From assembly GCA_946411475.1 (NCBI GenBank), contig CAMKED010000012.1, positions 1-33,477 of the forward strand: a stretch of 33,477 bases of DNA, read 5' to 3'. Position numbers and translations under genes: made by a program. The notes beneath the pieces are model-generated. The model saw only the letters and a list, made by a program, of their open reading frames with translations. It did not search any database and was not told the DNA's origin. This DNA comes from an uncultured Clostridia bacterium (GTDB taxonomy: Bacteria > Bacillota > Clostridia > Oscillospirales > Oscillospiraceae). This document shows, in pieces, positions 8,068-15,285 of this stretch (positions are counted from its first letter, which is position 1; every line of letters begins with the position of its first letter).

Positions 8068-8784
8068 ATGAAAATGCGTCAGATTGATTTTGAAGCCAAC
8101 GCCCAAAAGAGACAAGAAATACGGAGGCTCATGGAAAAAGACTACCGCAGATTTGTTTGTACTTTTGTGCTGCTGGGGATTGTCCTGCCACTGGTGATCA
8201 GCAGCCTCATCCCCGAGATGCTGCCGCAATTGATTGGCAGATGCGTGATTTACGATATTGTCCTATTGCATTTTTTGAGGCAAGAGCGAAGGTCGGTAAA
8301 GCTTATTCGCCTGGATAGGGACGTGTATGCGGAATGGATGGAGCTGCAATTCACGGGTAATCGAGATCCTGCGGATTTGCAGCGGGCGCTTGATTTGTGG
8401 GCGAGCTACCGGGAACAGTATCGGGAAAAACACGAAGAGCTTGTCACCATGCTCCGTGATTCGTTGAAGAAAAAGGCGAATCGGGAAGTCACGGTTGCCA
8501 TGATGGCCGGTCTGGTTTTTCTTGCCGGAAAGAAGGAAGACCGGGATTTGCTGCTTCGTGCCAAGTATCGGCACGGACCGGCGGGTCATTTGATCCCGGA
8601 TTGTTGGATTCAAACCCTTGCGCTGCACGAACCGGACTTTCAGACGGAACACGAACGCAAGGCCGGGGAGTTCCGTGCTTATTGGGACAGCAGATACAAG
8701 GAGATAGAGAAACAGAAAAAAAGAAATCAATATCGTGATGCCGGAGTCAGCCGGGGCGTGGTAGCCCGCGGCGATCCGGCGTGA
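8068..8784 (+). CDS. Hypothetical membrane protein with two N-terminal helices
   Basis: I do not recognise this 238-residue protein. The charged N-terminus (about 1-28) is followed by a hydrophobic pair at about 29-49 and 52-69. The remainder is helical and charged with a second weakly hydrophobic stretch, EVTVAMMAGLVFLAG, at about 139-153. The Lys/Arg/Gln-rich C-terminus could form a short coiled coil. AAAGGAG sits 9 nt before the ATG. By eye its codons are less GC-rich than those of its neighbours, which may mean later arrival. It follows punA by 49 nt, so co-transcription is possible. Confidence 0.7.
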   Translation: MKMRQIDFEANAQKRQEIRRLMEKDYRRFVCTFVLLGIVLPLVISSLIPEMLPQLIGRCVIYDIVLLHFLRQERRSVKLIRLDRDVYAEWMELQFTGNRDPADLQRALDLWASYREQYREKHEELVTMLRDSLKKKANREVTVAMMAGLVFLAGKKEDRDLLLRAKYRHGPAGHLIPDCWIQTLALHEPDFQTEHERKAGEFRAYWDSRYKEIEKQKKRNQYRDAGVSRGVVARGDPA

Positions 8785-8800
8785 AAAGAGGAATCTGATT

Positions 8801-9142
8801 ATGATCAAACGCAGACAGGAAATGACCGTCGAGCCGCGCTTCGAGGTCAAGGGCGGCAAGGGCGGCTACGACTCCACCCATATTTTCACCGCCGCCGAGT
8901 GCGACAAGACAACCCTCTTTGCCGTGAACACCCTGCCTCCCGGCAGCTCGATTGGCGTTCACCCGCATACCACGGAGGGCGAGGCGTATATTGTCCTGCA
9001 AGGTCAAGCCACCGTCACCGAGGACGGGCAGGACTTCCTGCTCGGCCCCGGCGACGCGGAATACTGCACCGGCGGCCACACCCACGGCATTGCAAACGAC
9101 AGCGACGAGCCGCTGGCCTTTCTTGCGATCATCATAAAATGA
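8801..9142 (+). CDS. Small cupin-domain protein
   Basis: This 113-residue protein is a single conserved beta-barrel (cupin_2 type). Cupin motif 1 is seen as SIGVHPHTTEGEAYIVLQG (about 50-68), with metal-binding His54/His56 and a Glu. Motif 2 is LGPGDAEYCTGGHTHGIAN (about 82-100), with a His. Such stand-alone cupins bind small ligands or act as isomerases or dioxygenases; which one cannot be decided. It starts 16 nt after the preceding gene, with GAGGAA 8 nt ahead of the ATG. Seven nt after its stop begins an inverted-repeat element. Confidence 0.85.
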   Translation: MIKRRQEMTVEPRFEVKGGKGGYDSTHIFTAAECDKTTLFAVNTLPPGSSIGVHPHTTEGEAYIVLQGQATVTEDGQDFLLGPGDAEYCTGGHTHGIANDSDEPLAFLAIIIK

Positions 9143-9149
9143 GGCACCC

Positions 9150-9390
9150 CAAAGCCTTCCCCTTGAGGGGAAGGTGCCCCGCAGGGGCGGATGAGGTGGA
9201 GCCTCGACAAGCACTCGCTTTCGACGAACTGCACGGAGCAACCGCCCCACCTCATCCGTCAGCGGGCTTGCGGGGGACGCCTGCTGCCACCAGCGCTGAA
9301 GGTTGCCAGTGCGTCAGCATAGCTGCCGCACTGGCGTTAAAACCCACAACAGTTCCCCGGACTGTTGTGTCCCTCAAGGGGAAGGCTTTG
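9150..9390. repeat. MITE-like element with 20-bp perfect terminal inverted repeats
   Basis: The ends CAAAGCCTTCC...TTGAGGG (9150-9169) and CCCTCAA...GGAAGGCTTTG (9371-9390) are perfect 20-bp inverse copies. Inside are further stems: GGATGAGGTGG/CCACCTCATCC, GCCAGTGCG/CGCACTGGC and ACAACAGT/ACTGTTGT. It is 241 bp with no coding content. A partial relative with the same left end lies at 10309-10400. It fills most of the gap between the cupin and radical SAM genes. Confidence 0.8.
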
Positions 9391-9424
9391 CTCGAACTGC
9401 GAATACTGAACCGGGAGAACCACC

Positions 9425-10273
9425 ATGCGCTTTAAGAAAGTCTACCTCGAAATCACCAACGTCTGCAACCGGGCCTGCGCGTTCTGCCCCGGAACGAAAC
9501 GAGCCTCCGGCTTTCTGGCGGAGGCGGATTTCGTGTGCCTGCTCGACAAGCTCCGTCCCTGGACGGATTTCCTCTACTTCCACCTGATGGGCGAGCCGCT
9601 GCTCCACCCCGACCTGGGCCGCTTTCTTGGGCTGGCAGGGGAGCGGGGCTTCCGGGTCATTCTGACCACCAACGGCACCCTGCTGGACAAAGTCGGCCCC
9701 GTCCTGCTGGCTGCGCCCGCCCTGCACAAGGTCAATCTGTCCCTGCACTCCTTCGAGGCAAACGATGGAACAGCGCTGGAAGATTATGTCAACCTGTGCG
9801 CAAGCTTCGGCAGGGAAGCAGCGGCCCGCGGCGTGTTGGTGAATTTCCGGCTCTGGAATGGGGACAGCGCTTCCCGCGCGGGCTGGAATGCGGAGAATTC
9901 GTGCATTCTGGAACTGCTTGCGCAGGCATTTCCGCGCCCGTGGAGCCCCAGCCGGACCGGGGAACGCCTGGCGGAGCGGGTCTTCCTCGACCGGGCCGAG
10001 ATCTTTGACTGGCCGGACGGGGAAGCGGAGGCCGAAAACGCCCACCATTCCTGCTATGGCCTGCGGGATCAGATGGGTGTGCTGGTGGACGGGACGGTCG
10101 TGCCCTGCTGCCTTGACCGCGACGGAGACCTGGCCCTTGGCAATCTGTTGACTGAGGAACTGTCCGATATTCTCGACAGGCCCCGTGCTCGCGCCATCCC
10201 GGACGGCTTCCGCCGGGGCGAGGCGGTAGAGGAATTATGTAAACGATGCGGCTACGCGAACCGCTTTCGTTGA
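9425..10273 (+). CDS. Radical SAM protein with SPASM-like C-terminus
   Basis: This 282-residue protein carries the radical SAM [4Fe-4S] motif C-x3-C-x2-C at Cys14, Cys18 and Cys21 (VCNRACAFC). FHLMGEPLLHPDL (the GGE-like motif 2) and VILTTNGTLL follow. The C-terminal part has clustered cysteines (HHSCYG, VVPCCLD, LCKRCGY) as in SPASM domains, which hold auxiliary Fe-S clusters in peptide- or protein-modifying enzymes. It is shorter than most SPASM maturases, and no precursor peptide was seen nearby, so the substrate is unknown. GGGAG lies 8 nt upstream of the ATG. Repeats flank it on both sides. Confidence 0.87.
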   Translation: MRFKKVYLEITNVCNRACAFCPGTKRASGFLAEADFVCLLDKLRPWTDFLYFHLMGEPLLHPDLGRFLGLAGERGFRVILTTNGTLLDKVGPVLLAAPALHKVNLSLHSFEANDGTALEDYVNLCASFGREAAARGVLVNFRLWNGDSASRAGWNAENSCILELLAQAFPRPWSPSRTGERLAERVFLDRAEIFDWPDGEAEAENAHHSCYGLRDQMGVLVDGTVVPCCLDRDGDLALGNLLTEELSDILDRPRARAIPDGFRRGEAVEELCKRCGYANRFR

Positions 10274-10276
10274 CGT

Positions 10277-10481
10277 CGTAGGGGCGCACAGCGTGCGCCC
10301 GCGCCGCGCCAAAGCCTTCCCCCTGGGGGGGAAAGGTGTCATCGGGCGTCTCACAGAAGCCCGATGACGGATGAGGGGGAGGCCCGACAACGGTTCGCTC
10401 CCCGTGACGCACACTGTGCGCCGCTGCCGGACGTTGTACGTTGAACTCTGAACTACGGCGGGCAAATTGCCCACGCTACAG
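10277..10481. repeat. Mixed repeat block: family C, partial MITE-like copy, GTTCAGA heptads
   Basis: It contains a family-C palindrome GGGCGCAC-AGC-GTGCGCCC (10282-10300), then the left end of the 9150-type element with an altered inner stem TCGGGC...GCCCGA (10309-10400). Two GTTCAGA-type heptads in reverse (about 10436-10452) and another family-C unit (10456-10481) follow. The last unit ends 4 nt before the ribosome site of nnrD. Confidence 0.7.
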
Positions 10482-10495
10482 AAGGAGACAATTCT

Positions 10496-11401
10496 ATGCT
10501 ATCAAAAATGAACGCTGCTTTAAAACGCATGCAGGCGCTGCACCGTGACGGCTGCGTGTTTACCTCAGAAGCTCTGCTTGACAGTCTGCTGCCCAAGCGG
10601 AACCCGAACGCCCACAAGGGGGACGTCGGCCGCGTGCTGATCGTGGCGGGCTCCGTGGGCTATACCGGGGCCCCGGTGCTGGCGGCCAACGCCGCCCTGC
10701 GGAGCGGGTCCGGGCTGATTTTCACCGGGGTCCCTGAGGCGGTCTATCCGATTATCGCGCAGAAGCTCGACGAGCCGATGGTCTTCCCCTTGTCCTGCGA
10801 CGAGGACGGGAGGCTGAACACCCGCGCCGTTCCGGAGCTGGTGCGCCGTTTGGAAAACTGCGACGCCTGTCTGGTCGGTCCCGGTCTGGGCCGGAGCCCC
10901 GCGATCCTGGACGTTGTGAGCGCCGTCCTGACCCACGCCAAATGCCCCGTGATTTTAGACGCGGACGGCATAAACTGTCTGGAGGGGAATATAGATGTTC
11001 TGGGACAGGCGTCCTGCCCCGTGATCCTGACGCCCCACGATGGGGAATTCCGCCGTCTGGGCGGCGACCCGAGCCCGGCGGCCCGTTATGAGAGCGCCAA
11101 GAACCTGGCCCGTACCTGGGGCGTGACCGTGCTGCTCAAGGGCCATCGGACCCTGATCGTCAGCACGGAGAAGAGCTACCTGAACGCGACCGGCAACCCC
11201 GGCATGGCCACCGGGGGCAGCGGGGACGTGCTGGCGGGGATCCTGCTGGCGCTGCTGGGTCAGGGAGCCGCGCCGACCGAGGCTGCCGCAGCGGCGGCCT
11301 GGCTCCACGGCGCCGTGGGCGACTACTGCGCCGAGGCCTGGGGCGAACGCGGCATGACGCCGACGGACATGATTGCGAATCTGCACCTGTTCCTAAAATA
11401 A
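10496..11401 (+). CDS. nnrD: ADP-dependent NAD(P)H-hydrate dehydratase (YjeF C-terminal/NnrD type)
   Basis: This 301-residue ribokinase-fold enzyme repairs hydrated NADH/NADPH by ADP- or ATP-dependent dehydration. Conserved segments are GRVLIVAGS.GYTGAPVLAA (about 43-62), CLVGPGLG, VILDADGIN, LTPHDGEFRRL and the catalytic NPGMATGGSGDVLAG near residue 240, ending in MTPTDMI. The N-terminal epimerase domain found in bifunctional proteins (NnrR) is missing, so this is a stand-alone dehydratase. GAAGGAG precedes the ATG at 10496. It begins a run nnrD - lipoprotein - alr - mazF on one strand, an arrangement common around alr in Firmicutes. Confidence 0.92.
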   Translation: MLSKMNAALKRMQALHRDGCVFTSEALLDSLLPKRNPNAHKGDVGRVLIVAGSVGYTGAPVLAANAALRSGSGLIFTGVPEAVYPIIAQKLDEPMVFPLSCDEDGRLNTRAVPELVRRLENCDACLVGPGLGRSPAILDVVSAVLTHAKCPVILDADGINCLEGNIDVLGQASCPVILTPHDGEFRRLGGDPSPAARYESAKNLARTWGVTVLLKGHRTLIVSTEKSYLNATGNPGMATGGSGDVLAGILLALLGQGAAPTEAAAAAAWLHGAVGDYCAEAWGERGMTPTDMIANLHLFLK

Positions 11402-11408
11402 GATCTGC

Positions 11409-11433
11409 CTGTAGGTGCGCACCCTGCGCGCCC
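11409..11433 (+). repeat. Family-C palindrome between nnrD and the lipoprotein gene
   Basis: TGTAGG is followed by GTGCGCA and TGCGCGC arms. It lies between the nnrD stop and the next ribosome site, as a single degenerate copy. Confidence 0.55.
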
Positions 11434-11466
11434 CTGCGGCGGAATAAGGTTTAAGGAGTGAACCCT

Positions 11467-12066
11467 GTGCGGCGACTGTTGCTTGCCGTACCAATGATGC
11501 TATGTCTCTGCCTGCTCTGCGCCTGCGCGGGCGGAAGCAACGACCCCTTGCAGGCGGCCATGGATTATCGGACGGAGCTGCTCGGCCACGGGGGCTGCGC
11601 CTTCGAGCTGGAGGCGCAGGCCGATACCGGGGAGCTGGTCTGGGCGCTGACTCTGGCCTGTGAGCTGGACCCCGCGGGCAACGGGACTGTCACGGTCCTG
11701 GCCCCGGAGAGCATTGCCGGGATCAGCGCCGTCTGTGAGGACGGCGGGGCCAGCCTGCGCTATGAAGACCTCACGCTTGGCCTTGGAACCCTGCCCGGTA
11801 CGGAGTTGTCTCCGGCGCAGGCGCCGGGGCGGCTGGTGCGGGCCTGGGCGCAGGCCTGGATCGACTCCGCCGGGGCGGAGCAGGACGGGATCCTGGCCTG
11901 CTTTGAGGACGGAGATCTGACTGTCCTGACCCGGTTTGACGCGGCGGGGCTTCCCACGCGGGCCGAGCTGGCCGTGAACGGGCAGGTGCGTTTTACTGCG
12001 GAGATCCAAAACTTTACTTGGAAAGACGGAAACGAACATGAAACTGCTGAAAAGAACCTGGGCTGA
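11467..12066 (+). CDS. Lipoprotein of unknown function, possibly LolA/LppX-like fold
   Basis: This 199-residue protein begins with a basic and hydrophobic signal, MRRLLLAVPMMLCLCLLCAC, giving a lipobox LCAC with lipidated Cys20. The rest is beta-rich with alternating patterns (FELEAQADTGELVWALTLACEL...; GDLTVLTRFDAAGLPTRAELAVNG), resembling a LolA/LppX-type barrel; this is inference from pattern only. A GTG at 11458 overlaps the AAGGAG ribosome site, so the GTG at 11467, 8 nt after AAGGAG, is the better start. Its end overlaps the alr start by 29 nt in another frame, so the two are likely coupled. It probably sits on the outer face of the cell membrane. Confidence 0.75.
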   Translation: MRRLLLAVPMMLCLCLLCACAGGSNDPLQAAMDYRTELLGHGGCAFELEAQADTGELVWALTLACELDPAGNGTVTVLAPESIAGISAVCEDGGASLRYEDLTLGLGTLPGTELSPAQAPGRLVRAWAQAWIDSAGAEQDGILACFEDGDLTVLTRFDAAGLPTRAELAVNGQVRFTAEIQNFTWKDGNEHETAEKNLG

Positions 12067-13210
12067 CATTTCCATGGACAATCTCAGCCACAACTATCAT
12101 CTGCTGCGGGACGCGATCCCTGCGGACTGCCGCTTTCTCGGCGTAGTCAAGGCGGACGCCTACGGCCACGGGGCCGTGCCGGTCAGCCGTCAGTTGGTGG
12201 ATCTCGGCGCGGACTATCTGGCCGTGTCGAATATGGAGGAGGCGGTCCAGCTCCGCCGGAGCTATATCCGCCTGCCCATCCTGATCCTGGGCTATACCCC
12301 GGCCTTCTATGCCGAGGATATGGTGGATATGGGGATCCGGCAGGAGGTCCATTCTCTGGAATATGCCTGCCAGCTCTCCGAGGCTCTGGCCGGCTCCGGG
12401 AAGCGGTTGAAGATCCATATCAAGCTGGACACCGGCATGTCCCGCCTGGGCTTCTTTGCCAATGACGAACGAACCGTGGACGAGCTCCGGCAGGTCTGCG
12501 CGATGGAGGGGCTGCTCCCGGAGGGCATTTTCACCCACTTCTCTGTGGCGGATTCTCTGGCCACGGCGGATCAGGCCTTTACGGCAAAGCAGTTTTCCGA
12601 GTTCAACGCCACGGTGGACGCGCTGGCCGCTGCCGGGATCCGGTTCAAGCTGCGCCATTGCTGCAATTCCGCGGCGACCCTGCTGCACCCGGAATACGCG
12701 CTGGATATGGTGCGGCCGGGCATCGCCACCTACGGCATCAGCCCGAGCGAGGAGCTGTCGGGCCGCTTCGATCTGCGGCCGCTCATGAGCCTGCGGACGA
12801 CGGTGTCCCAGATCCGGGCCTTCCGGCCCGACGTGGGCGTGAGCTATGGCCGCAGCTATACGACGCCCTCCGAGCGGACGATCGCCGTGCTTTCGATCGG
12901 CTATGCCGACGGCCTGCCCCGCAGCCTGTCCAATCGAATCAGCTTCCTGCTGCACGGCAAGCGGGTCCCGGTGGTTGGACGGATCTGTATGGATATGTGC
13001 ATGGTGGACGTTACCGAGGTCCCGGAGGCCAAGGTGGGCGACGTGGTCACGGTCTTCGGCACGGACGGCGACGCGGCCATCCCCGTGGACGACCTGGCCC
13101 GCCTCACCGGGACGATCCCCTACGAGACCCTCTGCTCGATCAACAAGCGTACCCCCCGCTTCTACCTCGACGGCGAGCAGCGGATGGAGGTATTGCAGTA
13201 CATCGTATAG
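12038..13210 (+). CDS. alr: Alanine racemase
   Basis: This 390-residue fold type III PLP enzyme interconverts L- and D-alanine for peptidoglycan synthesis. The PLP lysine is Lys38 in VVKADAYGHGA; the second catalytic residue is Tyr270 in GVSYGRSYTTP. The C-terminal barrel has VLSIGYADGLPR and VGRICMDMCMVDVT. The start overlaps the lipoprotein gene by 29 nt. The stop TAG (13208-13210) is the first three bases of a heptad array of the TAGGCAA type. mazF follows after 183 nt with no mazE between. Confidence 0.96.
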   Translation: MKLLKRTWADISMDNLSHNYHLLRDAIPADCRFLGVVKADAYGHGAVPVSRQLVDLGADYLAVSNMEEAVQLRRSYIRLPILILGYTPAFYAEDMVDMGIRQEVHSLEYACQLSEALAGSGKRLKIHIKLDTGMSRLGFFANDERTVDELRQVCAMEGLLPEGIFTHFSVADSLATADQAFTAKQFSEFNATVDALAAAGIRFKLRHCCNSAATLLHPEYALDMVRPGIATYGISPSEELSGRFDLRPLMSLRTTVSQIRAFRPDVGVSYGRSYTTPSERTIAVLSIGYADGLPRSLSNRISFLLHGKRVPVVGRICMDMCMVDVTEVPEAKVGDVVTVFGTDGDAAIPVDDLARLTGTIPYETLCSINKRTPRFYLDGEQRMEVLQYIV

Positions 13211-13289
13211 GCATTAGGCAACAGGCAATAGGAGAACGTACGCACATCTCTCGTCCACGATTGCCTGTTGCCTATTCAACGATTGCCTG
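13208..13289. repeat. TAGGCAA heptad array and its inverse copy (stem-loop)
   Basis: Four heptamers start at the alr stop: TAGGCAT (13208-13214), TAGGCAA, CAGGCAA and TAGGAGA (to 13235). The inverse pair TTGCCTG TTGCCTA stands at 13261-13274, with a further TTGCCTG at about 13283-13289. The 14-nt arms 13216-13229 and 13260-13273 are perfectly complementary around a 30-nt loop. The remaining bases to 13393 hold only a weak promoter-like CTGACA/CATAAA. Confidence 0.85.
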
Positions 13290-13393
13290 AAACTGACAAA
13301 ATTCGACCCTCACGCATAAACTGGAACAGCCGTATATTTTTTCTCAGAACGTGGAAGAATAGAGGCAAGAACAAAATCCGGAGCGTGAGTCGT

Positions 13394-13741
13394 ATGGAAC
13401 CTGTCAGACGGGGCGATATTTATTATGCGGACCTGAGCCCGGTGGTGGGCAGCGAGCAGGGCGGGACCCGGCCGGTGCTGATCGTACAGAACGATACCGG
13501 CAACCGCCATTCCCCCACGGTGATTGCCGCAGCGATCACCAGCCAATTGGGCAAGGCCCGCCTGCCCACCCATATTACGGTTCCCGGCCGGGAGGTCGGG
13601 CTGGCCAAGGATTCGGTGATCCTGTTGGAGCAGATCCGCACCCTGGATAAGCGCCGCCTGCGCGAGCACATGGGCAGGCTCACCGATGAGCAGATGTCCA
13701 AGGTCAACGAGGCCATCGCGGTGTCCTTTGGATTGGAATAA
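13394..13741 (+). CDS. mazF: MazF/PemK-family mRNA interferase (EndoA-like)
   Basis: This 115-residue protein has the usual length for the Firmicute EndoA toxin, a ribonuclease that cuts single-stranded mRNA at short sites. Visible signatures are [31 protein letters not shown] (with the conserved Arg), [14 protein letters not shown] and [17 protein letters not shown]. An ATG at 13394 with CGGAG 8 nt upstream gives the family N-terminus. The cognate MazE normally lies between alr and mazF in Bacillus. Here those 183 nt hold only repeats and no open frame for an antitoxin. It may have an antitoxin elsewhere, or none. Confidence 0.93.
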   Translation: MEPVRRGDIYYADLSPVVGSEQGGTRPVLIVQNDTGNRHSPTVIAAAITSQLGKARLPTHITVPGREVGLAKDSVILLEQIRTLDKRRLREHMGRLTDEQMSKVNEAIAVSFGLE

Positions 13742-13763
13742 CGCCGGCAATCTGCCGGCATAA
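13741..13763. repeat. Family-C palindrome directly after the mazF stop
   Basis: CGCCGGCA-ATC-TGCCGGCA starts on the last base of the mazF TAA codon. It shares the stem found inside mnmG (4605-4619) and at 19444-19460. Confidence 0.7.
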
Positions 13764-13766
13764 CTG

Positions 13767-13804
13767 ACACTCCCTTTCGCATACAATGATGCGAAAGGGA
13801 GTGT
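13767..13804 (+). promoter_or_regulatory. 16-bp perfect hairpin covering the ribosome site of the next gene
   Basis: The arms 13767-13782 (CACTCCCTTTCGCAT plus flanking A) and 13789-13804 are perfectly complementary, with loop ACAATG. The 3' arm contains AAAGGGAG, the only good ribosome site for the gene starting at 13810. No T-tract follows, so it is not a standard terminator. It may control translation or protect the mazF mRNA end. Confidence 0.75.
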
Positions 13805-13809
13805 TCACA

Positions 13810-14361
13810 TTGGAGTATCCAATCATCTATCACGGAGAAGAAACGGGCCGTATTTCCGTCGAGCCGGACGGGCTCTATCACCGGCTTTCTGCCCGCTGCG
13901 AAGAACCGGGACACGGGATCTGGCGGCTCTGGGGCTGTTTCGGCTTTGAAAGCCGCTGCCTGGGGGTTTGCATCCCGGCGGAGGGCGGCCTGCGTCTGGA
14001 AAAGCGTGTCTCGCGCCGGAGCTGGCCGGAGCTGCCGGAAGCGTTCGTGCTTGGCCGGGAGGCCGAGGGCTTCCTGCCCTGGCAGGGCAACATAAAGGCA
14101 CAGACGATCCCGGACGCGATGCTGCGGGAAAACGGCGATGGCACGCGGACGCTTGCCATCTTTGCCCCGCCCGAGGGCCCCGTCCCGCTGGCGGAGTACG
14201 TCAGCCAAATGCGGGAAGGCGAGCTGGACGGGCGAGCCTGCTTGCTGCTGGACTGGCCGCAGGCAGAAGAGGTGAGAATTGAGAATGGAGAATTGAGAAT
14301 GGAACCCGAAAATCTCAATTCTCACCTCTCAATTCTCAACTGTAATTCCACCGGGCAGTGA
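13810..14361 (+). CDS. Hypothetical protein, C-terminus encoded by repeat sequence
   Basis: I do not recognise this protein. It has 183 residues if translation starts at the TTG at 13810, 8 nt after AAAGGGAG. ATGs at 13786 and 13789 lie in the hairpin loop and arm without a ribosome site. The N-terminal half is beta-rich (YPIIYHGEETGRISVEPDGLY, WGCFGFESRCLGVCIPAEGGLRLEKRVSRR). There is no signal peptide or membrane segment. The last 30 or so residues (VRIENGELRMEPENLNSHLSILN) are translated GAGAATT heptad repeat and are probably a late extension. The 3' end overlaps exoA by 40 nt in the convergent direction. It lies 68 nt after mazF and may share its transcript. Confidence 0.65.
   Translation: MEYPIIYHGEETGRISVEPDGLYHRLSARCEEPGHGIWRLWGCFGFESRCLGVCIPAEGGLRLEKRVSRRSWPELPEAFVLGREAEGFLPWQGNIKAQTIPDAMLRENGDGTRTLAIFAPPEGPVPLAEYVSQMREGELDGRACLLLDWPQAEEVRIENGELRMEPENLNSHLSILNCNSTGQ
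14274..14341. repeat. GAGAATT heptad array with inverse array
   Basis: Four heptamers (GAGAATT, GAGAATG, GAGAATT, GAGAATG; 14274-14301) are separated by 12 nt from four inverse heptamers (CTCAATT, CTCACCT, CTCAATT, CTCAACT; 14314-14341). It encodes the tail of the hypothetical protein on the plus strand and the last residues and TGA stop of exoA on the minus strand. Confidence 0.88.
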
Positions 14362-15083
14362 TCCGAGCCGAAGATCTCCTGGTGGATGTCGGTGGAGATC
14401 AGCTTTTCCCGCAGCCGGTCGGAGATGACAAAGTAGTCGATGCGCCAGCCCACGTTCTTTTCTCTGGCCCGCATGCGGTAGCTCCACCAGGAGTATTGAT
14501 CCACGGCGTCCGGGTGCTGGAAGCGCCAGGAATCCGTGAAGCCCGCCGCCAACAGCTCGGAAAATTTGCCGCGCTCCTCGTCGGAGAAGCCCGCGTTGCC
14601 CCGGTTGGCCTTGGGGTTTTTCAGGTCGATCTCCTCGTGGGCGACGTTCAGATCGCCGCAGTAGATCACGGGCTTGAGTTTGTCCAGCTTCTGCATATAG
14701 GCGCGCAGGGCGTCCTCCCAGACCATGCGGAAGTCGATGCGCTTGAGCCCGTCCTGGGCGTTTGGCGTGTAGCAGGTGAGAAGCCAGAAGTCCGGGTATT
14801 CCAGCGTGATGAGCCGCCCCTCGTGGTCGAGCTCCTCCACGCCCACGCCGTAGGAGACGCAGAGCGGCTCGTGCTTCGTAAAGACTGCCGTGCCGGAGTA
14901 GCCCTTCTTCTCGGCGGAATACCAGAACTGCCGATAGCCGGGCAGATCAAGCTCCAACTGTCCCGGCTGCATTTTCGTCTCCTGCACGGAGAAAAAATCC
15001 GCGTCCAGGCTGTGAAACGCGTCGAGAAAGCCCTTGTCCACACAGGCCCGCAGCCCGTTGACGTTCCAGGAGATGAATTTCAT
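14322..15083 (-). CDS. exoA: Exodeoxyribonuclease III (AP endonuclease)
   Basis: This 253-residue protein has the normal length for the Xth/ExoA family, which cuts DNA at abasic sites and degrades 3' ends in base excision repair. Catalytic positions are visible: Asn7 in SWNVNGLRA, Glu35 in SVQETK, Asp144 and Asn146 in GDLNVAH, and His242 in GSDHCP. The last residues after VELQL are RIER followed by TGA, both encoded by the GAGAATT repeat. The natural C-terminus may therefore have been re-made by repeat insertion. CGGAGG precedes the ATG. It is divergent from uppP. Confidence 0.95.
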   Translation of the reverse strand: MKFISWNVNGLRACVDKGFLDAFHSLDADFFSVQETKMQPGQLELDLPGYRQFWYSAEKKGYSGTAVFTKHEPLCVSYGVGVEELDHEGRLITLEYPDFWLLTCYTPNAQDGLKRIDFRMVWEDALRAYMQKLDKLKPVIYCGDLNVAHEEIDLKNPKANRGNAGFSDEERGKFSELLAAGFTDSWRFQHPDAVDQYSWWSYRMRAREKNVGWRIDYFVISDRLREKLISTDIHQEIFGSDHCPVELQLRIER

Positions 15084-15173
15084 AGGTCGTACCTCCGAAA
15101 TTTGAGAGTTCGTGTTTGGAATATCGTATCATATTTTTCGACAAAGCGCAACGGCTGCCCGGAAAAAATGTGG

Positions 15174-15202
15174 TTGTAATACGGCATTTCTTGTGATATA
15201 AT
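15174..15202 (+). promoter_or_regulatory. Extended -10 promoter of uppP
   Basis: TTGTAA (15174-15179), 17 nt, then TGATATAAT with a perfect TATAAT at 15197-15202 and the TGn extension. It lies 84 nt ahead of the TTG start, and the repeat array lies in the transcribed leader. Confidence 0.78.
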
Positions 15203-15220
15203 ATCAGAACGCAAAGCGCG

Positions 15221-15268
15221 ATTTGCATTTCATTTTGCATTCTGCATCGTGCATTTCGCATTCCATTC
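15221..15268 (-). repeat. GCAGAAT-type heptad array in the uppP leader
   Basis: Plus-strand units ATTTTGC, ATTCTGC, ATCGTGC and ATTTCGC run in exact 7-nt steps from 15232 to 15259, preceded by degenerate units. The array is stop-free in this direction, so the uppP frame stays open upstream to a TTG at 15223. That start has no ribosome site and is not used here. Confidence 0.8.
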
Positions 15269-15285
15269 CCGGAGGGGGCTTTTAT

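Noticed and set aside
9150-9390. Small protein genes in the inverted-repeat element
   Set aside because: Open frames here follow the GC-rich repeat; no ribosome site or sensible start.
13293-13320. mazF promoter CTGACA/CATAAA
   Set aside because: Spacing is 16 nt but the -10 is poor; not listed as a feature. mazF may be read from the alr transcript.
15223-15285. Upstream TTG start giving UppP 21 extra residues
   Set aside because: These residues are translated repeat, there is no ribosome site, and the TTG at 15286 has GGAGGGGG and gives the family N-terminus.
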